Shown here: positions 63,505 through 64,000 of the stretch, piece by piece
How positions within the stretch are numbered: the stretch's first letter is position 1
How the letters are laid out: the number at the start of each line of letters is the position of its first letter
Source of the DNA: Thiotrichaceae bacterium UBA4486
GTDB lineage: Bacteria; Pseudomonadota; Gammaproteobacteria; Eutrophobiales; Eutrophobiaceae
NCBI GenBank assembly: GCA_002389045.1
Contig: DGNS01000010.1
Span: forward strand, 176,351 to 240,350
Direction: 5' to 3'
Length of the DNA: 64,000 nucleotides
Made by a program: the position numbers and the translations under genes
Notes under the pieces: model-generated
The model's input: only the letters and a program-made list of their open reading frames with translations
The model's database searches: none
Told to the model about the DNA's origin: nothing

Positions 63505-64000
63505 ATGAGCGCTATCCAGGACAATTTACTGAACAAAAACGCCAGCGTTAATCCACAAGCCATCGAGGGCTTTCCCAACTCGCGCAAGATCTACGTGCAG
63601 GGCAGCCGCGCCGATGTGCGCGTGCCGATGCGCGAGATCGCGCTGGCGGACACGCACACCAGCACGGGCGTCGAGTCCAATCCCCCACTGACGGTGTACG
63701 ACACCTCCGGCCCCTACACCGATCCCGATGTCAGCATCGATATCCGTAAAGGACTCACGCCGTTGCGCGAAGCGTGGATCGAAGAGCGCGGCGACACCGT
63801 GACGCAGGCCGGTCCGTCCTCGGCCTACGGCCGCGAGCGGCTCAGGGATACCGCGCTTGAGGGTTTACGCTTTCACACCCACCGCCCGGTGCGCAAGGCC
63901 GGGCCGGGGCGCAACGTCACGCAGATGCACTACGCCCGCGCCGGGATCATCACCCCGGAGATGGAGTTCATCGCCCTTCGCGAGAACCAGCGCCTTGAGC
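63505..64000 (+). CDS. thiC: Phosphomethylpyrimidine synthase ThiC, partial
   Basis: From ATG 63505 with AAGAGGA upstream, 165 residues are visible before the right edge. FPNSRKIYVQGSRADVRVPMREI, TVYDTSGPYTDP and RAGIITPEMEF mark the conserved N-terminal domain. ThiC is the radical-SAM enzyme that turns 5-aminoimidazole ribotide into HMP phosphate for thiamine. It is controlled by the TPP riboswitch just upstream. The iron-sulphur cysteines lie beyond the window. Confidence 0.96.
   Translation, partial: MSAIQDNLLNKNASVNPQAIEGFPNSRKIYVQGSRADVRVPMREIALADTHTSTGVESNPPLTVYDTSGPYTDPDVSIDIRKGLTPLREAWIEERGDTVTQAGPSSAYGRERLRDTALEGLRFHTHRPVRKAGPGRNVTQMHYARAGIITPEMEFIALRENQRLE

Overview
The window comes from a gammaproteobacterial chromosome of moderate GC content. 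This rests on the conserved block orn / nnrD / tsaE / amiC / mutL / miaA / hfq / hflX / hflK / hflC / DUF2065 / hisZ / purA (about 15-29 kb), on 4.5S RNA beside dnaX-ybaB-recR, and on the four c-di-GMP enzymes scattered around these genes. I cannot name the genus. A Chromatiales-like or other environmental, respiratory lineage with PQQ enzymes is an inference.

Layout. 1-2.0 kb: the 5' part of a sensor GGDEF protein running off the left edge. 2.3-6.5 kb: a small accessory island with a hipBA kinase module and, on the other strand, the remains of an AbiE (type IV) toxin-antitoxin operon. The antitoxin and its operator survive, but the toxin is frameshifted and fused to the tail of a radC gene, followed by small genes without normal start codons. 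6.7-15 kb: a MASE1-GAF-PAS-GGDEF-EAL protein, a membrane protein, an NTF2-like protein, and an RND exporter paired with a YCF48-like protein. 15-29 kb: the housekeeping block. 29-39.6 kb: M48 protease, cytochrome c, PAS-GGDEF, DUF2254, recR-ybaB-dnaX-ffs, GGDEF-EAL and bioA. 39.9-45.8 kb: a porin, two solute-binding proteins, a BCCT transporter and a trypsin-fold protein without its catalytic serine. 45.9-46.2 kb: an intact tRNA-Ser(GGA) and a second copy broken in its T-loop by a 73-nt hairpin-rich insert.

46.4-63.1 kb is the most coherent system. It encodes a porin, two periplasmic PQQ alcohol dehydrogenases whose active-site Asp-x-Asp predicts lanthanide use, their cytochromes c, and an acetoin dehydrogenase operon (acoX-acoA-acoB-acoC). 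It ends with the sigma-54 activator gene acoR. By eye I find -24/-12 promoters upstream of the porin, both PQQ genes and acoX. Each has an upstream palindrome related to GATACA-N2-TGTATC, which I propose as the AcoR binding site. A group IIC intron sits exactly after the aco terminator. A similar -24/-12 element and AcoR-like sites also lie between acoR and the TPP riboswitch of thiC. This suggests that thiamine synthesis may be coupled to the ThDP-dependent acetoin dehydrogenase. The likely pathway is oxidation of an alcohol such as 2,3-butanediol in the periplasm, passage of electrons to cytochrome c, and cleavage of acetoin in the cytoplasm.

Another theme is sequence plasticity. Two arrays of imperfect 7-bp repeats, each with an inverted arm, lie next to mutL and dnaX, and the second supplies the last codons and the stop of dnaX.
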